A DNA stretch of 64,000 nt, from assembly GCF_009765275.1 (NCBI RefSeq), contig NZ_VOPH01000002.1, positions 434,001 to 498,000 of the forward strand. Reading direction: 5' to 3'. Shown piece after piece: positions 52,786 to 61,067 of the stretch (the stretch's first letter is position 1; the number at the start of each line of letters is the position of its first letter). The notes beneath the pieces were generated by a model. It saw only the letters and a list, made by a program, of their open reading frames with translations. It made no database searches and was not told the origin of the DNA. The position numbers and the translations under genes are program-made. This DNA comes from Chachezhania sediminis. Its GTDB lineage: Bacteria > Pseudomonadota > Alphaproteobacteria > Rhodobacterales > Rhodobacteraceae.

Positions 52786-53445
52786 TCATATCCGCAGAAG
52801 GGGTTGAAGCAGTCGGGGGATCAGGCTGTTGAACCGCAGGCGGGCATCGGCGGCGATCACGCAAAGGCAGGCCTTGTCGTCTGTCGCCACCGGCACGTGA
52901 TCGACGGAGGCATCGGCCACGGCGATGTCGCCGGCGCGGTAGAGGCCGAAGGCGTCGCTGAAGGCCCCGTCCAGTACCAGCGTCATTTCCATCCCGTGGT
53001 GGCCGTGGTCGGGCATGGCGACGCCGGGCGGAATGTGCATCATCCGTGCGGTTGCCGTCCTGCTGGTGCGCAGGATGGCCTGTTTCACGCCCATGCCGAC
53101 GGGGCGCCAGCGGATGTCCGACAGGCGGCTGCCGGCATAGTCGGCCAGCGGCTGGGGCAGGGTGAAGGCGCTGTCGCGCGTTTTCGCGCGGCGCGCCGGT
53201 TTCGGGTCGGGGGCCTGCAGCATGGCCAGCGTGGCGGCCAGACTGGCCTCGGACATCGCGGCCTCGGGCACGTCCTCCAGCAGCGCGCCGCCCACGGCGT
53301 CATAGCTTTCGGCGGCAGCGCGGCAGCGGTCACACATCGACAGATGCGTGGCGACCAGAAGCGAAAACGCCTCGGGCAGGGACCCTGCGGCATAGGCCAT
53401 CAGCAGGTCGTCGGGAAGGTGATGTCGGATCGTGTCGGTCATCAT
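52786..53445 (-). CDS. chrR: ChrR-family anti-sigma factor
   Basis: A 219-residue zinc anti-sigma factor that holds RpoE until singlet oxygen appears. The N-terminal zinc domain has a histidine in DTIRHHLPDDLL and HLSMCDRC (HxxxCxxC) near residues 34-41. The C-terminal cupin domain shows MPDHGHHGMEMTLVLDGAFSD with its histidines and acidic residue, as in R. sphaeroides ChrR. The gene is 10 bp downstream of rpoE; start codons at 53445 and 53442 are both possible. Confidence 0.94.
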   Translation of the reverse strand: MMTDTIRHHLPDDLLMAYAAGSLPEAFSLLVATHLSMCDRCRAAAESYDAVGGALLEDVPEAAMSEASLAATLAMLQAPDPKPARRAKTRDSAFTLPQPLADYAGSRLSDIRWRPVGMGVKQAILRTSRTATARMMHIPPGVAMPDHGHHGMEMTLVLDGAFSDAFGLYRAGDIAVADASVDHVPVATDDKACLCVIAADARLRFNSLIPRLLQPLLRI

Positions 53446-53455
53446 CGGTACATCG

Positions 53456-54052
53456 TCAGGTCATGGCGTGGCGCAAGCGGTCCAGCGCCAGGCGGATACG
53501 GGATTTGATCGTGCCCAGCGGCAGGCCGGTGCGGTCCGCGATCTCTCGGTGGGACAGGTCGCCGAAATAGGCTTGCCGGATCAGGTCGGCCTGCGCCTCG
53601 GGCAGATCCGACAGGGCCTGGTGCAGGATCTCGGACTCCTGCTTCAGGACGGCGACGTCTTCGGCGGGGGGATCGGCTTCGGGCCCCCATCCCAGGTCTT
53701 CGGGTTCGGGTCTTCGTTCGCGGCGCAGAAGGTCGATCCTGCGGTTTCGGGCGATGGTGAAGATCCACGTCGCGGCCGAGGCGCGGGCGGGATCGTACAT
53801 GTGCGCCTTCCGCCAGAGCGTCGCCATCACGTCCTGGGCGCATTCCTCGGCCTGGGTGGCTTCGGCGCCCGATTTCATCAGAAAGCCCTTCACCCGCGGG
53901 GCGAAATGCCGGAACAGCGCGGCAAAGGCCGCCTGATCCTGGTGATCGCGGATCCGCAGGATCATCGCCTCCCAGTCGGGGGCTGCCTCGACCGCGCGGG
54001 CGCTGCGGGCAAGATCCTGGGCAGAGCGGGAAGACGGCGTTTCGGGCGTCAT
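53456..54052 (-). CDS. rpoE: RNA polymerase sigma factor RpoE (ECF, singlet oxygen)
   Basis: A 198-residue ECF sigma factor. Region 2 has FRHFAPRVKGFLMKSGAEATQAEECAQDVMATLWRKA and ASAATWIFTIARNRRIDLLRRERR; region 4 has LPEAQADLIRQAYFGDLSHREIADRTGLPLGTIKSRI (all in order in the protein). It belongs to the ECF11-like group that pairs with ChrR. The ATG at 54050-54052 follows GAGGA; a longer in-frame start upstream is not conserved. A sigma-E-type promoter lies 93-121 bp upstream, so it probably controls its own expression. Confidence 0.94.
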   Translation of the reverse strand: MTPETPSSRSAQDLARSARAVEAAPDWEAMILRIRDHQDQAAFAALFRHFAPRVKGFLMKSGAEATQAEECAQDVMATLWRKAHMYDPARASAATWIFTIARNRRIDLLRRERRPEPEDLGWGPEADPPAEDVAVLKQESEILHQALSDLPEAQADLIRQAYFGDLSHREIADRTGLPLGTIKSRIRLALDRLRHAMT

Positions 54053-54144
54053 CGTCCTCGGGCACGTGGCGACACGGGCCCGGCGTGGCCGGGACGCCGG
54101 GCCGGCATCTGGAATTTCTGGTTCGACCGTCAGCAACATGAACG

Positions 54145-54173
54145 GGTTACGGGGACGAGGGAAGGGTGGATCA
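54145..54173 (-). promoter_or_regulatory. Sigma-E (RpoE) promoter of rpoE-chrR
   Basis: On the minus strand TGATCC (54173-54168) is followed after exactly 18 bp by TAACC (54149-54145). The R. sphaeroides RpoE consensus as I know it is TGATCC-N18-TAAGA, so the -35 box is perfect and the -10 box keeps TAA. It drives toward rpoE, 93 bp away. Confidence 0.75.
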
Positions 54174-54284
54174 CTTCCTCGGGAAGATTTTTGGGCCCCG
54201 TCGTTCCGCGCGCATTTCTTTGTCATCCGGTTTCGGCCCTGCTGCGTACATCCTTTGGAAGAGGCCGTTTAAGAAGGACAGGAC

Positions 54285-55673
54285 ATGCCGTTCGAATACC
54301 CGCAGATCTCCGGTGCCAACGAATTCGGGCCGGCCATGCGTGATGCGCGCCCGGCGCCTGGCGCCCGCATTGCAGTGATCGGCGGCGGCATTTCCGGGCT
54401 GGGGGCGGCTGCACTTCTGTCGGGTGCGCATCGCGTGACCCTGTTCGAATCCGACGACCGACTGGGCGGTCACGCCCGCACCGTGATGGCGGGCCGCACC
54501 GGGCAGCAGCCGGTCGATACCGGGTTCATCGTCTTCAACCACGCGAACTATCCGCACCTGACTGCGCTTTTCGACCGGCTCGGGGTCGAAACGGCGAAAA
54601 GCCGGATGGGCTTCGGCGTCTCGGTCGATGGCGGGCGCTTCGAATATGCGCTCAGCGGGCTTTCGGCGCTGTTCGCCCAGCCGGGCAATGCGCTGCGCCC
54701 CGCCTTCCTGCGCATGGTCCGCGACATCTTCCGCTTCAATGCCGGGGCCGAGGCCGCGGTGACTGGTCCCGACATGACCGTGGGCGACCTGCTGCAGGCG
54801 CTGGGCACGGGCGAGGCCTTTCGCGACTATTACCTGACGCCCTTTTCCGGGGCCATCTGGTCCTCTCCCAAGGCGCAGATGCTGGATTTCCCGGCCGAGG
54901 CGATGATCCGCTTTTTCCGCAATCACCACCTGCTGTCCGCCACGGGCCAGCACCAGTGGTACACGGTGAAGGACGGATCGGCCCGCTATGTCGAGCGGCT
55001 GGCGGCGATGCTGCGGGCGCAGCAGGTCGATATCCGCCTGAAGGCCCCGGTACAGGCCGTACGGCGCAATGGGCAGGACGTGATGGTTCGCGCCTGGGGC
55101 GGCCAGTGGGAGGTCTTCGACCAGGTCGTCCTGGCCACCCATTCCGACGACAGCCTGCGGATGCTGGACGATGCCGACCTGTTCGAACAGGCCGCGCTGG
55201 GCGCCATAGCCTATCGGCCGAACCAGGTGACGCTGCACGCCGATCCGTCGCTGATGCCGAAGCGGCGCAAGGTCTGGTCGTCCTGGAACTATGCCGAGGC
55301 CGCGGGCGGCGGCGCGGGCGAAATCGACGTGACCTACTGGATGAACGCGCTGCAGCCGATCCCGGCCGACGATCCGCTGTTCGTGACCCTGAACACACGC
55401 CGCCCGATCCGGGAAGAGCTGATCCACGATCAGGTCACCCTGCGCCACCCGGTCTATGACGCGGGCGCCTTCGATGCGCAGGGACGGATCGCCCGCCGGA
55501 ACGGGCGGAACCGCACCTGGTTCTGCGGCGCCTGGATGAAGAACGGCTTTCACGAGGACGGGCTGGCCAGCGCCGTCGACGTGGCCCGCGCCATGGGGGT
55601 CGAGGAACGGCCCTGGGGCGCCGCCCCCGCAGGTCCGTGCCCGGTGGGGCCCGCCGCGATGGCCGCGGAATGA
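54285..55673 (+). CDS. FAD/NAD(P)-binding oxidoreductase of the RpoE-linked operon (RSP_1091-like)
   Basis: A 462-residue flavoprotein with the Rossmann motif IAVIGGGISGLGAAALL near residue 30 and FESDDRLGGHARTV, as in amine oxidase/desaturase-type flavoproteins, and a C-terminal FCGAWMKNGFHEDGLASA motif. In R. sphaeroides the orthologous operon (RSP_1087-1091) is controlled by RpoE-ChrR; its members have been linked to ChrR turnover and, as I recall, to furan fatty acid synthesis (desaturase UfaD). That link is by gene order and family. AAGGA precedes the ATG. The stop overlaps the DUF1365 start by 4 bp. No perfect RpoE promoter is visible on this side. Confidence 0.85.
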   Translation: MPFEYPQISGANEFGPAMRDARPAPGARIAVIGGGISGLGAAALLSGAHRVTLFESDDRLGGHARTVMAGRTGQQPVDTGFIVFNHANYPHLTALFDRLGVETAKSRMGFGVSVDGGRFEYALSGLSALFAQPGNALRPAFLRMVRDIFRFNAGAEAAVTGPDMTVGDLLQALGTGEAFRDYYLTPFSGAIWSSPKAQMLDFPAEAMIRFFRNHHLLSATGQHQWYTVKDGSARYVERLAAMLRAQQVDIRLKAPVQAVRRNGQDVMVRAWGGQWEVFDQVVLATHSDDSLRMLDDADLFEQAALGAIAYRPNQVTLHADPSLMPKRRKVWSSWNYAEAAGGGAGEIDVTYWMNALQPIPADDPLFVTLNTRRPIREELIHDQVTLRHPVYDAGAFDAQGRIARRNGRNRTWFCGAWMKNGFHEDGLASAVDVARAMGVEERPWGAAPAGPCPVGPAAMAAE

Positions 55674-56464
55674 GACCCTCTGTCGAACATATCTCCGGCA
55701 CGACCTGGCACGGTCGGCGCGGGGCGATCCGGAACGGGTTCAGCTATCACGTCGACATGCTGTGCATCGACCCGGAAGATCCCTGGCCCCGGGGTCCGCT
55801 GGGCTATGCCCGCAACCGCCGGGCGCCGCTGGCGATCCACGACCGGAACCATGGCGGCCCGCCCGGCCATGGCATGGGCGCCACCTGGGTCCGCCGGGTG
55901 CTGGCCCAGCGGCAGATCCCGTCCCCCGACCGGATCGAGCTTCTGACCCAGCCCACCGTTCTGGGCTATGTCTTCAATCCCGTCAGTTTCTGGCTGTGCT
56001 ATCGCGACGTTGCCCTGACGGCGGTGATCGCCGAGGTCACGAACACTTTCGGCGAGCGCCACAGCTATCTGTGCCACCGTCCCGATCACGGGCCGATCAT
56101 GGCCAGCGACAAACTGGAGGCGCGCAAGGTCTTCTATGTCTCGCCGTTCCAGCCGGTCGACGGGACCTATGTATTCCGCTTCGCGATCGATCCCGACCGG
56201 ATCGCGATCCGCATCGACTATCGCGTCGATGGAGAGGCCGAAAAGGGCGACGGTGAAGGTCTGATTGCCACGCTGACCGGCGAACGGCGGGCACTGAACT
56301 GGCTGCGGGTGATGGGGATCCTGTTGCGGCGGCCGCTGGGTTCGCGCTGGGTGATGGGGCTGATCCACTGGCAGGCGCTGAAGCTGTGGTGGAAGGGTGC
56401 GCGCTACCGGGACAGGGGCGCGCCACCGGATTCCGATGTGACGACGACGCGGGCGATGCGATGA
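55670..56464 (+). CDS. DUF1365 family protein (RSP_1090-like)
   Basis: A 264-residue protein with the DUF1365 signatures WHGRRGAIRNGFSYHVDML near the start, LLTQPTVLGYVFNPVSFWLCY in the first half and KVFYVSPFQPVDGTYVFRF. No membrane segment is clear. In R. sphaeroides the corresponding gene lies in the same RpoE-dependent operon, possibly as the oxygen-using step UfaO of furan fatty acid synthesis (from memory, to be checked). Start and stop overlap the neighbours by 4 bp, so the three genes are translationally coupled. Confidence 0.88.
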   Translation: MRPSVEHISGTTWHGRRGAIRNGFSYHVDMLCIDPEDPWPRGPLGYARNRRAPLAIHDRNHGGPPGHGMGATWVRRVLAQRQIPSPDRIELLTQPTVLGYVFNPVSFWLCYRDVALTAVIAEVTNTFGERHSYLCHRPDHGPIMASDKLEARKVFYVSPFQPVDGTYVFRFAIDPDRIAIRIDYRVDGEAEKGDGEGLIATLTGERRALNWLRVMGILLRRPLGSRWVMGLIHWQALKLWWKGARYRDRGAPPDSDVTTTRAMR

Positions 56465-57027
56465 TGGTGGCGGTCTGGATGGCATTGGGCGCGGCCCTGG
56501 TCCTGGCCTTGTTGTGGGCGCGTCGCCGCTGGCTGGGTTTCGCGGCACAGCGACCTGCGGACTATGCCGGGGTCGAAGGCCCGGCCCTGGACCTGCGGCA
56601 ACACCTGGACGGTCCGATCCTGTGCGACGGTGCGATCTTCGGGCCGACGGGGCGGATTTCCACCCGTTTCACCGGTACGTTTCATGCCACCTGGGACGGC
56701 AACCGGGGCCGGATGACCGAACATTTTCAATATGACAGCGGCACCACGCAGGACCGGGAATGGACCCTGCTGCTGGAGGACGACGGCAGCGTCCGGGCCC
56801 TGGCGCCCGACGTGATCGGAACCGGGCGGGGGCAACTGGCTGGCCCGACCCTGCAGCTGTGCTATCGCCTGAAACTGCCCGAGGGCGGCGGCGGACATGT
56901 GATCAACGTGACCGACTGGATGTATCTGGCGCCCAACGGGCACCTTGTGAACCGCAGCCAGTTCTTCATGTTCGGCCTGAAGGTGGGCGAACTGGTCGCC
57001 ACCCTGCGCCCCGCGCCCGCGGCCTGA
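56461..57027 (+). CDS. DUF3833 family protein
   Basis: A 188-residue protein with an N-terminal hydrophobic segment (VWMALGAALVLALLWARRRW) that should anchor it in the membrane or act as uncleaved signal. The rest is a beta-rich domain with LRQHLDGPILCDGAIFGPTGR, GTFHATWDGNRGRMTEHF and INVTDWMYLAPNG, typical of DUF3833. The R. sphaeroides RpoE operon carries the same family. A role in membrane lipid handling is inference. It overlaps the preceding stop by 4 bp (ATGATG). Confidence 0.85.
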   Translation: MMVAVWMALGAALVLALLWARRRWLGFAAQRPADYAGVEGPALDLRQHLDGPILCDGAIFGPTGRISTRFTGTFHATWDGNRGRMTEHFQYDSGTTQDREWTLLLEDDGSVRALAPDVIGTGRGQLAGPTLQLCYRLKLPEGGGGHVINVTDWMYLAPNGHLVNRSQFFMFGLKVGELVATLRPAPAA

Positions 57028-57031
57028 TCCG

Positions 57032-57763
57032 ATGCGCGACTGGACCGGCAAACGCTATTGGCTGATCGGCGCCAGCGAAGGGCTGGGCGCCGCCCTGGCC
57101 AAGCATATGGCCGATGCGGGGGCGCAGGTGATCCTGTCGGCGCGTTCTGCCGATCGCCTGCGGGACCTGGCGGACAGCCTGCCGGGCGATCCGCAGGCGG
57201 TTCCGATGGACGTGGCCGACCGGGACAGCGTGGCGGTGGCTGCGGAACAGGTCGGAAAGATCGACGGGCTGGTCTTCCTGGCCGGGCTCTACTGGCCGAT
57301 GGCCGCGACGGACTGGAACGCCGAACAGGCGGAACAGATGGCCGATGTGAACTTCACCGGCCTTGTCCGCGTGCTGGGCGCAGCGCTGCCGGGCATGGTG
57401 GCACGCGACCACGGACACATCGTGGTCGTGGGCTCGCTGGCCGGGTTCCGGGGGCTGCCGGGATCGGTGGGCTATGGCGCGGCCAAGGCGGGGTGCATGT
57501 CGCTGGCGGAAACGCTGGCGTGCGACCTTCGGAGGACGAACGTGCAGGTGCAACTGGCCAATCCGGGCTTCATCCGCACGCGTCTGACCGACAAGAACGA
57601 CTTTCGCATGCCTTTCCTGATGGAACCGGACGATGCGGCAAAGGTGATCTTCGATCACATGAACACGCGCCGGTTTCAGCGCAGTTTTCCCACGGTGTTC
57701 TCGTGGGTGTTCCGCCTGGCGCGCCTGCTTCCCGAACCGGTTTACCGGCACCTGTTTGCGTAA
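57032..57763 (+). CDS. Short-chain dehydrogenase/reductase (RSP_1087-like)
   Basis: A 243-residue NAD(P)-dependent SDR. The cofactor motif is GASEGLGAALA near residue 13, the active-site serine is in GSLAGFRG, and YGAAKAGCMSLAE supplies Tyr and Lys. A C-terminal extension of about 30 residues includes FSWVFRLARLLPEPVYR. It is the last gene of the RpoE-linked operon, 4 bp after DUF3833. The MFS gene that I remember in the R. sphaeroides operon is missing here. Confidence 0.9.
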   Translation: MRDWTGKRYWLIGASEGLGAALAKHMADAGAQVILSARSADRLRDLADSLPGDPQAVPMDVADRDSVAVAAEQVGKIDGLVFLAGLYWPMAATDWNAEQAEQMADVNFTGLVRVLGAALPGMVARDHGHIVVVGSLAGFRGLPGSVGYGAAKAGCMSLAETLACDLRRTNVQVQLANPGFIRTRLTDKNDFRMPFLMEPDDAAKVIFDHMNTRRFQRSFPTVFSWVFRLARLLPEPVYRHLFA

Positions 57764-57835
57764 GGTCAAAGACGCGCGGTATTCTATCTGATCGTAGCCT
57801 CCATTACGGGAGAGGCGACAGAACGGAGTGGGAAA

Positions 57836-58153
57836 ATGCAGGAACTGTCAGCACGAAAGGTGGCCGAGATCGCGATTCTCGCCCGCGAGATCGAACGGGC
57901 CGAACCGGAATTCCGGGGTCTGGTCGAAGCGATGACCGAGGACGAGCAGGCGGAACTGGTGGCCGTCATGTGGATCGGCCGCGGCGCCTTCGAGGCCGAG
58001 GAATATGCCGACGCGGTCGCAACCGCCCGGGCAGAGGCCACGACGCCGACCGCCGACTATCTGATCGGCACGCCACACCTGGCCGACAATCTGGAAGCCG
58101 GGCTGGAAGCCCTGGGCATTTCCGCCACGGGCGAGGAAGACGAACTGCTGTGA
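57836..58153 (+). CDS. DUF3775 family protein
   Basis: A 105-residue acidic protein with LSARKVAEIAILAREIE, MTEDEQAELVAVMWIGRGAFE and the ending LIGTPHLADNLEAGLEALG, as in DUF3775. No catalytic motif is known. GGAGTGGGAA precedes the ATG. It stands alone, 72 bp after the SDR gene, and is followed by a tetraloop hairpin. Confidence 0.8.
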   Translation: MQELSARKVAEIAILAREIERAEPEFRGLVEAMTEDEQAELVAVMWIGRGAFEAEEYADAVATARAEATTPTADYLIGTPHLADNLEAGLEALGISATGEEDELL

Positions 58154-58158
58154 TCCCG

Positions 58159-58176
58159 GGGGCCCTTCGGGGCCCC
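58159..58176 (+). terminator. UUCG tetraloop hairpin between DUF3775 and convergent gene
   Basis: GGGGCCC-TTCG-GGGCCCC forms a perfect 7-bp stem with a very stable tetraloop, six bases after the DUF3775 stop and 13 bp before the convergent stop. There is no T run. Confidence 0.5.
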
Positions 58177-58189
58177 GCAGGAACGATCT

Positions 58190-59332
58190 TCAGGCCAGCT
58201 GGTCGACCAGGGCAAGGTGCTGGGCCTGACGGCCAACTTCTTCCAGCCATTCGGTCACCAGCTCGGGCTGGCTGGGCGCGGCGTGGACGCCGGGCTCGAT
58301 CCGGCCCTTGGCGACCGCTTCCACGGCCAGCGCCACGGTGATCGACACCAGCCGTGCCATCGCCGTGCCGCGCTCGTCGCCCCAGGCATCCATCACATAG
58401 GCCTGGTGCCAGACAGGCTGGCCGTTCTTCTTCGCTTCCAGCGCCACGCACAGGACCACCCGGTCGGGCTCGCCCTCGTCATAGGCGTGGTCATTCCAGA
58501 ACTGGTCCGACATTTCCTTCAGGCGGGCATCGCCTTCGGGACCGGAGAGGGTTTCCACCTCGGCGAAGACGTTGGCCCAGGCCTTGGCCCAGCCGTCCAG
58601 CCGCAGCGTGCCGCGGACGAAGTCCGTGACCGGCCAGGCGGGGTCGAAATGGTACTGTTCCATGAAGGGAAGGCTGTCGCGGTTCGGATAGACCTCGAAG
58701 CTCTCGGCCTCCGGCAGCGGCGCGTCGTAATGGGTGATCGCGTCCCAGGGACGGTCGACCTTCAGTTCCGCCCCGTCCTTCAGCGACCGGGACGGCGAGC
58801 GCAGCGCCTTCAGCACGCCCAGCGGCGACCAGCTGAACTTGTAGCGGAAGTCGTTGGCGATCTTCGGCACGCCACCGCAATAGGAAATGAAGCTGAGCGC
58901 GTTGTCCGGCGCGTATTCCGGTGCTGCGCGGTACATCTCGACCAGGCGGTGGGCCATCAGGTGGTCGATGCCCGGGTCCAGCCCGACCTCGTTCACCAGC
59001 ACGACGCCGGCGGCCTTGGCATCATCCTGAAGCGCCCGCATTTCCGGCGCGATGTACGAGGACGAGACGAAATGCGCCTTGGCCGCGATGGCCGCCCTGG
59101 CCAGCGGCACATGCCAGTCGCCCGGCAGCATGGAAATGACGATGTCGCCGGGCGCCAGCGCGGTCGCGACCGCATCCAGGTCGAAGGCCCGGATGTCGTC
59201 GGTCAGATCGCCGACGGCTTCCTTCGCCTTTTCGACCGTGCGGTTCCACACGGTGACGGTCATGCCCTCTTCGATCAGGCGGCGAAGGCCGGGGATGGCG
59301 GACAGGCCGGTGCCGCACCAGTGGACGGTCAT
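58190..59332 (-). CDS. Saccharopine dehydrogenase family protein (reductase-type)
   Basis: A 380-residue protein with an N-terminal Rossmann region (MTVHWCGTGLSAIPGLRRL, where GTGLSA replaces the usual GxGxxG) and the saccharopine dehydrogenase/homospermidine synthase-like core: FVSSSYIAPEMRALQDDAK, NEVGLDPGIDHLMAHRLV and SYCGGVPKIANDFRYKFSWSP. This core matches Lys9-type (glutamate-forming) enzymes and carboxynorspermidine synthase relatives. It lies 23 bp downstream of a Lys1-type gene, suggesting two steps of one pathway (lysine to saccharopine to aminoadipate semialdehyde or the reverse). Confidence 0.9.
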   Translation of the reverse strand: MTVHWCGTGLSAIPGLRRLIEEGMTVTVWNRTVEKAKEAVGDLTDDIRAFDLDAVATALAPGDIVISMLPGDWHVPLARAAIAAKAHFVSSSYIAPEMRALQDDAKAAGVVLVNEVGLDPGIDHLMAHRLVEMYRAAPEYAPDNALSFISYCGGVPKIANDFRYKFSWSPLGVLKALRSPSRSLKDGAELKVDRPWDAITHYDAPLPEAESFEVYPNRDSLPFMEQYHFDPAWPVTDFVRGTLRLDGWAKAWANVFAEVETLSGPEGDARLKEMSDQFWNDHAYDEGEPDRVVLCVALEAKKNGQPVWHQAYVMDAWGDERGTAMARLVSITVALAVEAVAKGRIEPGVHAAPSQPELVTEWLEEVGRQAQHLALVDQLA

Positions 59333-59355
59333 GTCGAATGATCCTTCTATCTCGG

Positions 59356-60417
59356 TTACGCCGGAATACCGGCGGTATGGGTCTTGAAGACCTCTGCCGC
59401 ACGGCCCCAGACGCCCGCATCGGGGGTGCCCAGCGTCTTCAGGTGGGGCAGAAGCTGTGACGCGAAATCTTCGGAGCTTTCCAGCGGCAGAAGCGACGGC
59501 AGGTTGTCGATGGCGGTCACGTCAAGGACCGGGGCCTTTGCCACGCGAACGGCGGGATGGTCCCAGTCGGTGACGTGGTCATAGACCTTGATCGGGTTGA
59601 AGTCGCTTTCCGGATCGCAGGCGATGTCGCCGATCACGGTCAGGCGGCGGGGTTTGGCCGGATCTTCCGGATAGACGAAGACCGGGGTCTTCGGGCCCGC
59701 CAGGATGCAGTTCAGGAACAGGTCGTGGTGCAGGATGTCCGGGAACGGCCCGCCAGAGGCGGTTTCCGCCATGTCCCATCGGGTGACGGCCACGCCCATC
59801 GCGGTCAGAAGGTCTGTGGCCCCCGATCCCACGCGCCCCAGCGCGCCGATGACGATGGCCTTGGGCCGGTGGGGGCCCACGGCGGACAGTTCCGCCTGCA
59901 GGTCGGCTAGCAGCTTCTTCTTGTCGGTGCAGACGTCGACCGGTCCGCACAGTGCGCTGCGCTGCTGCGCGGCCCAGCATTTCAGCGCCACCCAGGCCCC
60001 GGCGAACCCGGCCCAGTAGCCGAAGGCCGCGACGCGGCGGCCGGTTTCGTCCACCAGGTATTCCAGGTCGTACAGCGCGCCGCCGCCGGCCTTCAGCCGT
60101 TCCAGCACCACCCGGCCTGCCGGCTGGCCCTTGAAGGCATGGCCGAAGAAGATGTGGCGATGCTTCAGCGCCGCCGGTGCGTCGGGCAGTTCCTTCAGGC
60201 CCAGGATGAAGGCCTCTGCGGGCGCGTCGATCCAGGAGCCTGCCGGCGCGATCTCGCATCCGGCGGCGCGGTATCCGTCCAGGCTCAGGCAGCGTGTCGG
60301 GCTGTCCTCGACCGTGACCTTGAAGCCCATCGCGATCAGTTCCGCCGCGCCGGCGGGGGTCAGCGGCGTGCGTTGTTCGTTGGCGCGCTGTTCGGCGCGG
60401 ACCCAGAGATGTACCAT
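59356..60417 (-). CDS. Saccharopine dehydrogenase, L-lysine-forming type (Lys1-like)
   Basis: A 353-residue NAD-dependent enzyme. The N-terminal alanine dehydrogenase/PNT-type half begins HLWVRAEQRANEQRTPLTP and has IFFGHAFKGQPA with substrate His/Lys; the Rossmann part is AIVIGALGRVGSGATDL. This fits yeast Lys1 (saccharopine to lysine and 2-oxoglutarate). Fungal Lys1 is about 370 residues, so length fits. The gene lies upstream of the other saccharopine dehydrogenase and 4 bp after a GST gene. Confidence 0.9.
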   Translation of the reverse strand: MVHLWVRAEQRANEQRTPLTPAGAAELIAMGFKVTVEDSPTRCLSLDGYRAAGCEIAPAGSWIDAPAEAFILGLKELPDAPAALKHRHIFFGHAFKGQPAGRVVLERLKAGGGALYDLEYLVDETGRRVAAFGYWAGFAGAWVALKCWAAQQRSALCGPVDVCTDKKKLLADLQAELSAVGPHRPKAIVIGALGRVGSGATDLLTAMGVAVTRWDMAETASGGPFPDILHHDLFLNCILAGPKTPVFVYPEDPAKPRRLTVIGDIACDPESDFNPIKVYDHVTDWDHPAVRVAKAPVLDVTAIDNLPSLLPLESSEDFASQLLPHLKTLGTPDAGVWGRAAEVFKTHTAGIPA

Positions 60418-60421
60418 GGTT

Positions 60422-61060
60422 CTATCGGCTCAGCATGTTGCGGCTGCGGACGGTCGCGACAGAGGCGCGTTCCTCCATCGCGGCGGCGAAGACGGCGAGT
60501 TTCGGATACTCGGCAATGTCGACCTCGTCCGCCTTCAGCCAGGTCGTGATCACGTAAAGATAGGGGTCGGCCAGCGTCAGCGTCTCTCCCAGTACGAAGG
60601 GGCCTTCGATGACGTTGTCTTCCAGGAAGGCACAGCAGTCGGCCATGTTCTGGGGGACCTTGGCGGCCATGTCCGCGAAAGAGCTTTCCTGCGTCGCCCA
60701 GCGGGTCCCGCGCCGCATGTGGGCATGGGCCACGTGCACGGTCGAGGCGAGGTAGTACATCACCGACCGCACCCGCGCCGCGTCATAGGCATCCGCGGGC
60801 ATCAGCGCCGCGCCCTCTGGCCCGCCGGCGGGGGCCAGCTGCGCCAGGTATTCCAGGATCGCGCCGGTTTCCGTCAGCGGTCCGCGAGCGGTGACCAGGA
60901 CCGGCACGCGGCCCTTGGGGTTCAGGGCGTGGAAGGCGGGCCCGGTCTGCTCGGCCTCGGCAAAGCTGACCTGCTGCAGTTCGTAGGGCAGGCCCAGTTC
61001 TTCGAGCGCGATGGCAACCGCACTGGCGATTGTTCCGGGGGCATAGTGCAACACCAGCAT
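60422..61060 (-). CDS. Glutathione S-transferase family protein
   Basis: A 212-residue protein: a thioredoxin-like domain (VLHYAPGTIASAVAIALEE, FHALNPKGRVPVLVT with cis-proline, LTETGAILEYLAQ) and a helical C-terminal domain. It resembles bacterial beta/GstA-type enzymes. It is 7 bp downstream of the histidine phosphatase gene and 4 bp upstream of the Lys1-type gene, so the four genes appear to be one operon. Confidence 0.9.
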   Translation of the reverse strand: MLVLHYAPGTIASAVAIALEELGLPYELQQVSFAEAEQTGPAFHALNPKGRVPVLVTARGPLTETGAILEYLAQLAPAGGPEGAALMPADAYDAARVRSVMYYLASTVHVAHAHMRRGTRWATQESSFADMAAKVPQNMADCCAFLEDNVIEGPFVLGETLTLADPYLYVITTWLKADEVDIAEYPKLAVFAAAMEERASVATVRSRNMLSR

Positions 61061-61067
61061 GGCGACC

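Noticed and set aside
54268-54274. TAAGA just ahead of the oxidoreductase gene as RpoE -10 box
   Set aside because: There is no TGATC-like -35 box 18 bp upstream, and the sequence overlaps the ribosome-site region only 11 bp before the start codon.
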